The position numbers and the translations under genes are program-made. Under the pieces are notes generated by a model that made no database searches, was not told the origin of the DNA, and saw nothing but the letters and a program-made list of their open reading frames with translations. From assembly GCA_034401795.1 (NCBI GenBank), contig CM067371.1, positions 78,281,333 to 78,345,332 on the forward strand: a DNA stretch of 64,000 nt, in the 5' to 3' direction. The first letter of the stretch is position 1; every line of letters starts with the position of its first letter. Shown one piece after another: positions 1-11,250 of the stretch. Source of the stretch: Chaetoderma sp. LZ-2023a. Taxonomy: Eukaryota > Mollusca > Caudofoveata > Chaetodermatida > Chaetodermatidae.

Positions 1-640
1 AGCGCATGTATTTCGCTTCTCCTTCTCGCCAATGCTGCTGCAACCAAGAAAACTGATTTAATAGTTAACAGTTTAATATCTATAGATCTAATTGGTTCAA
101 AGGGAGCATGCCCTAAAACCTGTAGAACAAGAGATAGATTCCATGCTGGGATAGGAATTGGCTGTCTAGGTCGCAGATTGCTAATTCCTTTAATAACTTC
201 ATTTAAAGTGTCATTCTCCACTCCTTCAATGGCCAGACTGGAAATGACTGAAGCTAATGCAGACTTATATGCTGCTAGGGTTGACGGTACAAGTTTGTCA
301 ACTTCGTATAAATGACAGATAAAATCTGCTACGTGTTGAACAGATGCAGAAAAGGGATCAATATCTCTTCCCTTACACCACTCTGCAAATTTGTTAATTC
401 TATAATTATATGTTTTCGTGGTTGAACCTCTTCTGGCTGAAGCAACAAACTTCGCTGCTTGCTCAGAAAAGCCACCCTCAATTGCTGGCTGCTTGATAAC
501 ATCCATGCAGTCAATTTGAACATTTCCGGTCTGTCGTGGGGATACAGACCCTTGTTCTGAGAGAATAGATCTCTTCTGCATGGAAGAGGGATTGGATTGC
601 AGACCAGAAGGTCCAGCAGATCCGTAAACCATGATCGGCC
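1..640 (-). pseudogene. Tyrosine recombinase, N-terminal part, of DIRS copy A
   Basis: The minus-strand frame encodes the recombinase N-terminus: a core-binding-like segment (NVQIDCMDVIKQ, then SARRGSTTKTYNYRINKFAEWC) followed by the start of the catalytic domain, ending at the window edge near ARRRSEIHA, which holds the first catalytic arginine. The H-x-x-R and tyrosine motifs would lie outside. It matches copy C at 26850-27480 almost line for line. In DIRS elements this enzyme integrates a circular DNA intermediate without target duplication. The recombinase frame overlaps the end of the RT/RNase H frame, as is usual for the group. It is called a pseudogene because the rest of the element is damaged; this segment alone is not obviously broken. 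Confidence 0.75.
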
Positions 641-2264
641 TGCCCAATAAGGGGCGATCAGTAGTACTTGACACATACCCTCTCTTATCTTTGCCAGAAC
701 TTTTGGGATAAGAATCGTTGGAGGATACGCATACGCGTACATTCCCTTCCAACTTATCGCCAGTGCGTCTACTGCAAGAGCTAGCGGGTCCGGGATCGGT
801 GACACATATGTGACCATCTTTGCGTTCTGTCTTATCGCAAACAGGTCCACATTTGGCTTGCCCCAATATTTGAATAGAACCTCCGCTACCGATTGGTTGA
901 GCTGCCATTCCGTCGGACGACAAACCATCCTTCGACGGAGAGCATATGCTAAGATGTTCAGTCTTCCTGGAATGTGTGCTGCCCGAAGGATAACATTCCT
1001 CTCTTGGCACCACAGCAGAAGGTTCCAAATCATCATACACAACTCCGGTGATCTCGTCCCGCCTTGACGGTTCAAATAAGACACCACCGTTGCATTGTCT
1101 GTCCTTACCAGGACAATCTTGTCTCGGATTAAGTTCACAAATTTTCGAAATGCTAATACCACTGCTAATAATTCGAGAACATTGATATGTTTCTGCGCAT
1201 TGGTCCGATCCCATTCCCCTGACACTGACTGATCGTCCAATACCGCTCCCCAACCCGTCGTTGATGCATTTGTGTAGATGGACATCTGTGGTTGAGGAGG
1301 TTGTAGAGGAACACCTCGCAGGAGATTCTGTTCTGATAACCACCACTGAAGGTGGAATATCAATGGTTCTTTTACTGGAATTCTCAGAGATAACGAATCC
1401 GTTCTCTGAGACCAGAATGACATTAGATAGATCTGAATTGGCCTGCGCCTGAGTGCCGCATATGGAACCACCTTCTCCAGAGAAACTGACTCCAGTACTG
1501 CAATCAAACTCTTGACTCTGCTCTCCGCCGGAAAAGCTACGCCGTCCCTGAGGTTGAAAATATTCCCAGATAAACAAACTCCTGGGATGGAGTCAATTTT
1601 GATTTCTCTAGATTCACAATCTATCCTAGGTCTTTTAGTAAGGCTAGGACTACCTGAAGATTGTTGCGCAGAGTGACTGGATTCCCCGCCTTCAGCAGCC
1701 AGTCGTCTATGTAAGTATGAACAGCTACGTTTATTAGTTCTACATGATAAGAACCAGTTTGGTGAAGACCCTCGGTGCTGTGGCCCGGCCGAATGGAAGC
1801 GCATTGAATTCCCAAACATTGTCTTGGAATGCAAAGCGAAGGTATTTCTGAAAAGGAATTGACATTGGAATATGAAAATATGCATCCTTCAGATCTATCG
1901 ACACTGCCCACATGCCTTTTCTCAGCCCTGTCATCACCGCTGCTACAGTCTCCATCTGAAACTTTGGAGAAAGAATAAATTTGTTCAACGGTTTGAGATT
2001 GAGAATTGGTCTCCATCCTCCGGTATGTTTCGCAACAAGGAACATCATCGAATAGAAGCCTAGGGAGGACTGATTGCGGACTAGATGAATCGCGTTCTTC
2101 TGGTGAAGAGCTTTGATTTCTGAGCAAATGGCATCTAGACGATCGGATTCCCTTGGAACGGGAGTCCACACTGGAGTCGATGTTAACGGAACTAATGATT
2201 GATGGATGAGCCAGTCCGGTTTGTAGCCATTTCTTAACCACTGACAGACTAAACAATCTCGCAC
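329..2264 (-). pseudogene. Reverse transcriptase/RNase H of DIRS copy A, frameshifted
   Basis: The RT palm motifs are clear: GGWRPILNLKPLN, SIDLKDAYFHIPM, and the catalytic YIDDWLLKAG box. The first half (1740-2264) and the YIDD box (about 1680-1735) lie in different frames, so there is at least one frameshift near 1750. RNase H follows at about 900-1290, with TGWGAVL, RTDN and AHIPGRLNIL. The RNase H segment normally reading YTDAS reads YTNAS here (codon 1268-1270), so a catalytic aspartate is lost. A conserved DIRS region beginning KPNVDLFA follows before the recombinase overlap. The product would synthesise element cDNA in an active copy, but this copy cannot make it. Confidence 0.85.
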
Positions 2265-2273
2265 GACCCGTTC

Positions 2274-4290
2274 CTATTGGCTTGAGAACAGTTGAAGTCT
2301 GCCTCCGACGGTAGGAATCTGCACACAGCTGGCGGTCGATATTGCACGATAAGACGCTAAATCACTTGGGTGAAGATTCTCGACTCCCTTCGTTCCTGAC
2401 GTCACCGGAATTGATTCCGCCGGAAACCCGTCAGGACCGACCTCCACAGCCACCCCGCGGTTTCTTGGAGTATGACGGTACAGGACCGCCGCCACGAGTA
2501 TCCTTATGATAACCGCCGCGATCCGAACCGCCACCCTTCCTGTCCTCCTCATATGGCCTCTTATTAGAGGACTTGTATGAGGACGAACGGCCAGGTCCCT
2601 GCGATCCGGATGCCCGATGGGCATCACGGCCAGAAGGACGGAAGCGCGATCTCTGGCGCTTCCTCTGTTGTTCCTGCCGATGCTGCTTGTAGGACTGCTG
2701 TGGCTGTGTCCTCTTAGTCGACTTCATAGACTTGCCGACTACTTCCTGCTCTGCGACCATTGACATGACCTTGGATAAGGCTTGCCGTGCCGAGATGCCG
2801 AACAAGCTTGGACCAATGAAAGGCGCAGAAGATAACGCAGCTCTCATCTCAGGTCCTGGTTCTACACACTCGAGAACCATTCCCCTACACTCCACCAATG
2901 ATCTGGAGATCACCCTGGCCAGGCAATCCTGGGACAAGCGCATGGTGTCCCGGACAACTCCGGGAGCAGCCTCTGGTACTTCCCCACCTTCCGCCACGCA
3001 GGTCAGCATACCCTGCAGGATGGTACATCTGTGCGAGAGTGCAGCCATGGCTGCCCTCGCCGCATCCTCAATGAGCATTAACTCATTCAAAGGATCCTTA
3101 TTGGCCTGGGAAACTAAGGGACGAGAACGACCCTTCGATTTGCCAGCCAACGGCCTATTCAACGCCTCTCGCTCCCCGACGGAAAGCCGTGGAACCCGGG
3201 CATACTGATGGTAGGCCTGCTCAGGAAAACGGACCCTACTCCTTATCCCCTTCGGGGCCTTAGGCAACGAATAGTCTGGTTGAACCAGATGATACGCCGC
3301 AACTTCCAACATGTCAGAAGTCTGCGTGTCCAAGGGGAGGGTCGGCATGGCCGAAGAGCCAGTTGACAGAGCGCTAGTCGCTCGTTCTGACATCCGTTCC
3401 ATCGCCGGATCGCGCTGAGATCCCTGATCCGATGTCAACCCGAGACGGCCGGTCATCCAGTCAAGGAACTGCACCCATTCAGCTTCGGTGCAAAAAGAAG
3501 AGTCATCCCTCAATGGACTACCATTCTCATCTTCCTTCTCACCCTTGGATGAGGAGGTCACCGACGATCCATGCTGAGAACTATGGCCCGCACTTCTTCC
3601 AACACGAAGCGCGTCCATAGCCTGACTACTAGGGGCACCAGTGTCCAGCGAATCGCCGGACACGGATTCACCGCAGTCCATCGGCTCCAGCACGGGAGCC
3701 GAGACTACAGCCGCTTTCACTACAGCAGATGACGGAACTCCGAGAGGAGCCGCACCTAACGCCGCTGGGATGCCGCTAGGAACCGCAAAACACGGCTCCA
3801 ATAAAACGCGGGTTGAGCGAAATCCGGAGAACGGAACGTCGACATCACCACCCGCCTGGCAAACCCGTACAAAACCTGAGGGAGATCCCTGGGATGTACC
3901 TGGTTGTGCCGTTAATGAAATATCCGGCATGCCGGAATCTTCCATAAGCAGAATATCCTCCTCCTCCACCGTCGGCTCTTGAGCCAAGGTCGAAGGGACA
4001 GGTGCTCGTCCCTCCGCAGAACTAGCCGGACCACCGAAAGGTTGCCCTGCACCAGCCTGCATCGTCGGGATCATGGACTACAAGGACTCAAACATTGCCT
4101 TAAACTGGGCCGCCCATACGCCCAATGCTGAGTCCATCCGCTCGTTCAGATGCTCTTCAAGACCCTTGACTGATGCCTGATCCAGCTTGGCCGTCTTGTT
4201 CCTCGCGATTCTCTCCAAACGTGCACGTCGATCATGATGATCATGACCCTGTTACACTTTTGACACAGTGTCCTGGTTCTTGGTCTTCTG
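2274..4290 (-). pseudogene. Gag-like protein of DIRS copy A, N-terminus deleted
   Basis: A long open stretch (2431-4074) encodes a low-complexity, serine- and proline-rich protein. It has an acidic block (EEEDILLMEDS), a conserved middle section (LPLDTQTSDMLEVAAYHLVQPDYSLPKAPKGIRSR, shown in part) and a basic Arg/Gln/Gly-rich C-terminus near 2450-2650 suited to nucleic-acid binding. Copies B and C carry the same protein. Just upstream (4075-4290) the frame has stops, and the cysteine-rich motif seen in B is missing through a deletion near 4240-4260. A 3' splice site (GTGTTCGCAG) stands before it at about 4290. No enzymatic motif is visible; the gag assignment rests on position and composition. 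Confidence 0.7.
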
Positions 4291-5113
4291 CGAACACAGA
4301 GTAAGAATTAAAACGCTGCACATGACAAACGATGACAAGCAATACGCACAATTGACTTGATTGTAAGATAGAATTACTTAGAAACATTAACTTTCTCTTA
4401 ATGATAGTCAAGCCTTTAGGCAGGAAATATTTGAAACTTTTTAGTGAAATTTAATAAACACAACTTGGAAATTAACTAACGTTAATAAAGCCAAGAAATA
4501 AATGCCGATCGCTACAAACACCCTCCACAATGAAGCGAGAGCTAAAGATCGGCATAAAACAGAGTGCATAGACACGCCAAGCCAAAACGAAATATTAATC
4601 ATGGGCGCCGCCATCTTGGCTAAGGGTGCATCCATCTTGGAAGGAACCGAGTTGCAAGAGAAAATAAACCGAGTACCCGGATAAGATTAAACAGTTAACG
4701 AGTACCGGAGCGACTCCAACAATGGCTACCATTTTAGAATAATGTGCCAATTTAAGAAATTTTCAATCAGTCATTACGGCACGAATGTATAAATTCTAGA
4801 TTGATACAACCTAACCCTGTGATGACTTTCCTTTTCCTTCCATGATGGCAGCAACGAATAGGCGAGAGCACGCGTAACTTCGAAAATTTGAGCAAATTTT
4901 AGACTAGAAAAAACATGCGACTTTCCAAGTCAGCAAAATAAGCGAATCTGACTGTGATTGGGAATTGACTCAGTACCTGTGGCTATGGTGATTCCCGGAC
5001 ACAATATGGGCAGGACCAGGAGAGTGCAGAGTTTTTAATTGGTTATTTTGAGCTAGACTAAATAATAGGCATTATCATAATAGTACATCTGGTAAGTATT
5101 ATTCGAAGTAGAA
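4291..5113 (-). repeat. 5' leader and terminal inverted repeat of DIRS copy A
   Basis: Non-coding leader shared with copies B (14136-14940) and C (30413-30830). The last 160 bases or so, from GGGAATTGACTC through CCCGGACACA to the tip at 5091-5113, are the terminal repeat. An inverted copy of the same block stands at 25394-25550 beside copy C, which confirms that it is the element terminus. The ORFs predicted here are short and not shared in frame between copies. Confidence 0.8.
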
Positions 5114-5823
5114 ATTCCATGCATCAATGATCAGAATTGGCAACATACCATCCTTCAATGTTCAGAAGTGGGAACAAATCCTGTTTCTGGGTAGAAATAT
5201 AATTTTTCAGTACTAAGAATTTGCAAAATATTGTCTTTCACTACTTAGAATTGACAACAGATCAACTTTCCTCACTCATAATTGGTAAATGTTATCTTTC
5301 AGGGGTTAGGTTTGGTAAAAGGTCATCTCTCATTGCATGACATTAGTGAAATTCCATGCATCAATGATCAGAAATGGCAACATATCATCCTTCAGTGTTC
5401 AGAAGTGGCAACAAATCATGTTTCTGGGTAGAAATATAATTTTTCAGCACTAAGAATTGGTAAGTTATTGTCTTTCAGGGCTTAGAATTGACAACAAAAT
5501 CAACTTTCCTCACTCACAATTGGTAAATGTTATCTTTCACGGGTTAGGTTTGGCAAACGGTTATCTCTCATGGCATGACATTTGTGAAATTCCATGCATC
5601 AATGGTCAGAATTGGCAACATATCATCCTTCAGTGTTCAGAAGTGGTAACAAATCATGTTTCTGGGTAGAAATATAATTTTTCAGCACTAGGAATTGGTA
5701 AGTTATTGTCTTTCAGGGCTTAGAATTGACAACAAAATCAACTTTCCTCACTCACAATTGGTAAATGTTATCTTTCAGGGGTTAGGTTTGGCAAACGGTT
5801 ATCTCTCATGGCATGAGATTATT
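5111..5823. repeat. Satellite-like tandem repeat, period about 238 bp, 3 copies
   Basis: The word GAAATTCCATGCATCAATG recurs at 5111, 5348 and 5586, a period of 237-238 bp. Copies 2 and 3 are nearly identical and copy 1 is more diverged. Each monomer is itself built from degenerate units of roughly 35 bp of the form AGAATTGGCAA...TATC..CTTTCA. The array starts exactly at the end of DIRS copy A, so A probably inserted into or at the edge of it. The array ends at about 5823. Confidence 0.9.
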
Positions 5824-7942
5824 ATACCATCTAACATTTGATAATGCTGTTCTGTGTGATCATAGACGTGCTGCACTAGTTCATGACAAGGGGTCCATCA
5901 ATGTTTAATCAAATAATAGCAATAGACATTATAATATGTAGTGTGCAGCCCTGAGACAGTGGCGGTGGTGGTGTTTGTTTTTGTGGCTTTCACTTCAGCT
6001 AAAGACCCAAGCTACATATAAAATTTATTGCTTAAGATGTCATAATTGAAATATATTTAATTTAGGCACACACATGTACGCGCCAAATTGCCTACATTTA
6101 TTTGAAAAAATGTATGTCTTGGTATATGTAAATAAATTGCATTCAGGCAAAAATGAGGGTTGTATGTATTAATGAATAATATACCAAGTGTGTGGATTAT
6201 CACCTATACCACCAAGCTACGTTTATGCCAGCATAGATTGCTATATTATAACATAATTTAATAACTTGATCATGGTACTCATATTAACGGCTAGGGCTGT
6301 GCGGGTTTGGTAAAAACACAACCGGTGACGGTGTTGGGCATAAATCCGGTTTTAACTGGATATCCGGTTTATTGGCTGGAAATATTTAGTTTTTGTGGGA
6401 AAAAAAATTCGCAATACCCCAAAAATAGAACGTTTTTAGTGGTAGACTTTAGCTATAGTATCCGATGCAAGTTTAGAGGCTATAGTGAAATCATTACTTA
6501 AATTGGTTTAAAACATTAGATTCTTGCGCAATTTCAGTCATATATTACATTCCTAGACAATTAGCAATTCGCATACCCCCCTCTAGGCTAACGGGTACAC
6601 AGATACATTGCCAAATTTGCAGTGGCTTTTATCAGCTAATTCAAGCGGTTCGTGGAGTAGAAACTGGTATTAGATGACTAAACTAGTTAGAGAATTTGTA
6701 AAGCATTCGCTAAGGATACTACTCGATAGTTAGCCATTTCACGTCTTGTAAATGACAAGCCGGCAATAAATTCTGAAAGATGGTGGACCTAATTAGACCT
6801 GTTACACACACTCCATTTCGGAGACCAGTCGGATGAGAAGCGCTATCCAAAGGTAAATAATATAGAGACTAGTTGCCGATAGCCTATGTTTACACACGCT
6901 TATGTCGAATTTAGTCACAGACATCGTAATACTGTTATGTGGTAGAAATCTGCCTATCGTATATGCATGCACATGCATAGTAAATCAAATTTATTGATCT
7001 AATTAATCGGATACGTATAATCAGACTTGGCCGTATTATACTATTTACTAGCATACATTTTCCGTGAAAAAGGAAATAAAAAAATATCAATTGATAGCGT
7101 GTGGGTGCATGCATGCATGTGTGCGTGCGAACATGCATGTGTGCGTATGTGTACCTGGATATAATTACTACCGAGTACTTGCTCTAAATAGATACTTTTT
7201 AATTTGGTGAGTTTAGGCCGCCACTCTTGTAGCTACTCAAGGCTACCCTTCTATTTATGTAGGTTGCAAAAGTAACACCGTATAACTTGTATAAAGCTTC
7301 ACCTCAAAACACATGATAAATATCCTTAACCTACATATCCTATCATTGTCAACATCAAAGCGCTTATGTATGAGAAGTTTATATTCATACCACCACAAGA
7401 CACAACATGAGAACCATACCCAGGTATGAATATTTGTATTTTTGCCCTACTCAAGTAATGCAAGAATGACAACCTAAACTCGTCCTTAGTGGATCATCAC
7501 GTGATTTATATATTTTCGCGACATTTTATCTCGAATTTTGGATTAATTCTGATGTACAATAAACGTTTATCAAAGGGTACGCAATACTTAGGCAGTCCTA
7601 TTTAATAATTCACTCCCACAAGGATGGATGTAAGCATACATTAAGCATAGTCGTAAGATGGCAAGAATTTGTACTGTGAGATAAGTGTTAAATTTTTGTG
7701 TTACCATCTATTATTATTTAGCTATTTTAGAGAATCGATTTCAGCTTTTGCTTGAAATATACCTAAGTCGTAGAGAATGGGATTTAAACAATTTGCAGCC
7801 CTTATCCTATTAAAAGCCGGGCTACAAATAAGCTATTTTCGGTAATTGATTTCATTTACCCTAGCCCACACTGCCAACACATTTCCCGCTGGCCGAAGAT
7901 CGATTTGGGAGCCATTGTACACATATATACATAAATACTAAC
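5824..7942. other. Intronic DNA without a recognised gene
   Basis: AT-rich sequence downstream of IARS1 coding exon 9. I looked for the next exon, which should begin near a D-Y-R-V-C motif, and did not find it. A short purine/pyrimidine-alternating tract (TGCATG and TGTGCG words) lies at 7084-7150. Nothing else is supportable. Confidence 0.6.
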
Positions 7943-8038
7943 TTCTCCAAAGTAAGGTGCTTGATGAACGACTCCAGTGCCACTTTCTGATGTAACATAG
8001 CCATCGTTAAGAACATGGAATGCACCTCGACTTTTCAG
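7943..8038 (-). CDS. IARS1: Isoleucyl-tRNA synthetase, coding exon 9
   Basis: Minus-strand exon of 96 bp (32 codons, phase 0 to 0). The acceptor is TTTCCTGTTTCAG and the donor is GTTAGT. It encodes GAFHVLNDGYVTSESGTG followed by VVHQAPYFGE. The GTGxVHxAPxFG signature is a conserved part of the CP1 editing domain that hydrolyses mischarged Val-tRNA(Ile). It joins in frame to exon 8. It is the last exon I can find; the continuation (D-Y-R-V-C) must be further left, probably outside the window. Confidence 0.95.
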
Positions 8039-8559
8039 CTGAAACAGGAAAGTGAATAGAAAATACATGTATGTAATCAAGTAAATGCGGGAAATATGAA
8101 TACAGGTCTAGGATCTTCACAGTGTCATATGAACTCTGAAAAATACATTTCACAACCGCCCATCTCTCAATGCGAGGAGTGTACAATTTATGAGGAATTA
8201 TAATTGAAACAGCACAGAATGTCTCGCCTGTCCTCCTTATTGTCAATGAATCTCAAGACACTGTTAGAACAAAAAAACCCCGAATTTGGATGCCATTTAT
8301 TATGGTAATAGATCTTTGTACCTTGGTCACCAAGGCCACAAGTCATTAACCTTCTACTTTGTGCCATGAAAGTCATTAGGAGCCTGCTATATGTATGCGT
8401 ACTATGGAAGTTCATAAAGTTAGGCACATCCAACTGATTCTTGTACCAAGTTCACCATGACAATACGAAAGCAACCCTAATGTCAAGGTGTGTCATCTCA
8501 ACAGTGGCACAACAGAGTTCTGTATTATCGTCATAATAATGTAGCCCTTCTTTAATGGT

Positions 8560-8835
8560 TAAATCTGATCAACAAAATTTAATCATTTACTTATTGAATG
8601 TACATCTGCAAGCCAAGACTATTTTAGAAAATTTACCACTGGAATGACTGGCTCATTTTACTACATGAAACATTACCACTGGAATGACTGGTTCGATAGC
8701 CGAGCCAGTAATTCCAGGGGTAAAGTTTCAAAATGTCTCACACTGGCTTGCACATGGACATTTACTAAGAAAAAGATTTTAACTTTTTTGATTAAATCTA
8801 GACCATTAGAGGTAGGCCATAAAATGTGAAATATT
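8560..8835. repeat. Foldback MITE, TTAA/piggyBac-like family, degenerate
   Basis: Contains the family palindrome ATGACTGGTTCGATAGCCGAGCCAGT and the flanking ...AAAATTTACCACTGG arm. A partial duplication of the centre lies at 8640-8690. The outer ends (GGTTAAATCTGATCAAC near 8558 and GACCATTAGAGG near 8800) are decayed relative to the copies at 23874 and 38232. Confidence 0.7.
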
Positions 8836-8941
8836 TGGGTAACCTAAAAATACATATACATGTAGGTTACCTGCTTTTCAGCCAAGGTAAACAATCATAG
8901 AGCAAAAATGATCGCTGCATCAACATACAGGGCTCTCCTAC

Positions 8942-9292
8942 AGGTCCAAAATCATCGGCAACTGCCAGACAAGAAATATAGTCTACTTATTGACATGCTC
9001 AGTCTGCAAAAAGCAGTACGTAGGAGAGACGCTGCGCACCTTTAAAATCCGCATTCAAGCGCACCTACGCTCGATCACCCACCTCTACAAACATGAGAGG
9101 TATGACACTCCAGTTTCACGGCATTTCAACAGACCCAGGCATTCTAGAATTAACATGCAATTCAGAATAATCCAGGTCCTATCTTCAGACCCCGAGGATG
9201 AAGTATCCACCAAATGGAGAAGACAGAAAGAATGCCACTGGATCCACCAGCTCCACACAATGGAGCCGACAGGCATCAACCAAGCAGGGTAG
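8942..9292 (+). pseudogene. Penelope-like element fragment: GIY-YIG endonuclease domain
   Basis: An open plus-strand frame reads C-QTRN-IVYLLTCSVCKKQYVGET, then LRTFKIRIQAHLRSI, then FRIIQVL and RRQKECHWIHQLHTMEPTGIN. The VYLLTC..C..QYVGET core with the downstream R and the W-I-x-x-L-x-T-x-x-P-x-G-x-N tail is the GIY-YIG nuclease typical of the C-terminus of Penelope-like retroelements. The reverse transcriptase that should precede it is absent, so this is a 5'-truncated fragment. It is the only recognised coding transposon fragment in the window on the plus strand, antisense to IARS1. It lies in intron 8. Confidence 0.8.
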
Positions 9293-9404
9293 GGGTCACC
9301 GCCTTCCCTGGGCCGACATGCACACCATAAGCAAAACAGACCCAGTACGTTGTTATCACTCTCCCGCATCAACATACTATCTACATGTACAGTATCTCAA
9401 TTTC

Positions 9405-9495
9405 AGGAATATTTTGAAAATAATTTGACTGAAAGACGTTGCAGCTTAAGGCATGTAACAATGTCTTCCAGTCAAATTATTTTCAAAATATTTAG
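9405..9495. repeat. Short foldback repeat (ATATTTTGAAAATAATTTGACTG family)
   Basis: Inverted arms GAATATTTTGAAAATAATTTGACTG and CAGTCAAATTATTTTCAAAATATTT face each other around a centre of about 40 bp. The arm sequence recurs across the window (15080, 18530, 20425, 23400, 25300, 37615, 61790 and others), marking a dispersed MITE family. Confidence 0.8.
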
Positions 9496-9727
9496 CAGAA
9501 TATAAGTTACTATTCATCATACAGATTTTTTGTATCTGGTCAGTACCTGTGAGTGGTAAGGTAGTTTAATTAGGCGTTGGCTAGATTGTTTATGGGTTGA
9601 CTGCTCAGTATTATTGTGAAAGAAAAATCGTTCACAGTGATTTCAATTCAGGTAACCTCCAGGGGAATGATCATTTCATTCACCTGAAATTTTAGGCCTT
9701 AACTTAATCTCACAACATTAAACTTAC

Positions 9728-9788
9728 CTCTTTAAAATAAGGAAATAAAGGTGTGTAACCTTTCCCCTTCAACGCAGTACCTTTGAAT
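9728..9788 (-). CDS. IARS1: Isoleucyl-tRNA synthetase, coding exon 8
   Basis: Minus-strand exon of 61 bp, acceptor TTTCAG, donor GTAAGT. It begins with the last base of a lysine codon and encodes FKGTALKGKGYTPLFPYFKE, within the CP1 insertion. The exon 7/8 and 8/9 junctions keep the frame. It is flanked by the Penelope fragment in intron 8 and by DIRS copy B in intron 7. Confidence 0.95.
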
Positions 9789-10129
9789 CTGAAAGAAATA
9801 TTGAAAAGGAAAAAAGATGTGTATATATGTAACATTAACATGTTTGTTAGTACAATTTTGAACACGATGTACATAAGAAATGTTCGGTTGACTATGTTGA
9901 ACATAATTGGATTGGAAGATATTTCTGCTTTAGTTATTTCTGAAGTGCACTTTACATAGATTATGCATGTAAATCTGTGCATGATCGTAGTATATAACCA
10001 TTTCAACCATGAAAATCAAGTATTTTAATTTCAAGACAAACAGTCGGTTAAGCGGTTAAATTTTTTGAATATTGTTTGATTAAAAGCTAAGGCCAAACTA
10101 AAAATATTTGTCATGTTATTCATGACACA

Positions 10130-10530
10130 ATTATCAATTATAAGTGGCCATCTTGAATTTCAGATCATTGTCAATTTCGATAGGTTTCTTCACCCCACCT
10201 AGTCCAACCATCCTATGAAGTTTCAAAGCGAGCTAATAAATGGTAACAGAGTTACATGTATCAACAGGAAACCAATTTTCAAGATGGCCACCGGTGGGTG
10301 GCGGCCATTTTGGATTTCGGATCATTGTCAATTTTGATAGGTTTCTTCCTCAGACCTAGTCCAACCACGCTATGAAGTTTCATAGCGATCCCTTAAATGG
10401 CTGGCGACCATCTAGGACTTCGGATCATTATCGATTTCGATATGTTTGTTCCCGAGACCTAATCTAACCACTCTATGAAATCTTTAAAGCGATACGACAA
10501 ACGGTAACAAAGTTACAGTACAGCTCAGAG
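10130..10530. repeat. Dispersed repeat with CAAGATGGCCACC/GGCCATTTTGGATTTC units
   Basis: Three imperfect units contain GGATCATTGTCAATTTCGATAGGTTTCTTC..CCTAGTCCAACCA and TATGAAGTTTCAAAGCGA. This resembles the multi-unit repeats at 21240, 34740 and 38880. Non-coding. Confidence 0.55.
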
Positions 10531-10959
10531 TTAACTTAACATAAAATGTGTCTGCAACGCGTGCATGATACGTACATAGCGGGTCCATTTAAAAATAAAT
10601 GGATGCATCACTTTCCCGTTGTGAACGGTAAAACAACGCGGTGTGAAAGTAAAACAAATGGGTTGGAAACAGTTTGACAACACATCAGAACTTATTACAC
10701 AACGCATTTATGATATTGGTTACACAAGTCGTTTGAAATCTGATAACGTGAAACGCGTTCATAATTACGCCGCGCTGGTATAACGACATTATGTGAGTCG
10801 ACCAAGAAGGCCAACCGATTACTCAGGCATACACACATTATGCAATTATATTTTGCCAGGGTACCATAAATTTTCGCGAAATCCCTGTCATGATTTTAGG
10901 GGGAGGCATCATTCAATGTTGAATAATTGGCAGTATGTCGCATTATCAGTTCCAATACA

Positions 10960-11250
10960 ACTGTCTGGTAACGTAAACATTCCATTATTACAGAACAAAA
11001 CGAACCCGGTTACTTATTCACTGCCTAAATTCACCACTAATGAGAAATGCCTCGCGCGACTGTCTCGCCGATCGATAATTATGCGCAGTCATAGATTCTC
11101 GGAAAAGCGTAGCCGTAATTTGATTATGAATGAATGAAAATTACTATCGTAGTAAAATTTTGATCACGTGTCCCATTGTCATTCATAATGAATTGATGAC
11201 GTGATTTATTTTAACCTGTCTCTGAGCGACTCACGATCAACAATGCCGGA
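10960..11250. repeat. Dispersed repeat, copy 1 (partner at 16498-16830)
   Basis: Shares long stretches with 16498-16830: CATTCCATTATTACAGAAC, AATGAGAAATGYCTCGCG, AATGAATGAAAATTA, TTGATCACGTG and ATTCATAATGAATT..TGACGTGATTTATTT. No coding potential is recognised. DIRS copy B begins where it ends. Confidence 0.7.

Larger units (their letters stand above)
1..5113 (-). mobile_element. DIRS-type retrotransposon copy A (family 1), cut by the window start
   Basis: Reading leftward on the minus strand it has a 5' terminal repeat ending GGTAAGTATTATTCGAAGTAGAA-like at 5091-5113, a leader, a gag-like region, reverse transcriptase plus RNase H, and the first part of a tyrosine recombinase that runs off the window. 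This order, with overlapping RT/RH and recombinase frames and no integrase or LTR, is the DIRS pattern. It is closely related to copies B and C by eye. It is a decayed copy: the gag zinc-finger segment is deleted, the RT frame shifts near 1750 and an RNase H aspartate is replaced. It sits in the IARS1 intron downstream of coding exon 9, in the sense orientation. Its 3' end is outside the window. Confidence 0.88.

Noticed and set aside
5111-5823. CRISPR-like array
   Set aside because: The 238-bp repeats have no short repeat/unique spacer structure, and the genome is eukaryotic.
1-7942. Further IARS1 exons downstream of exon 9
   Set aside because: The sequence expected after APYFGE (D-Y-R-V-C...) was not found on the minus strand here. 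The region is DIRS, satellite and AT-rich DNA.
10793-11137. Plus-strand ORF of 114 codons
   Set aside because: It lies in the dispersed repeat shared with 16498-16830, where the frame is not kept; probably non-coding.
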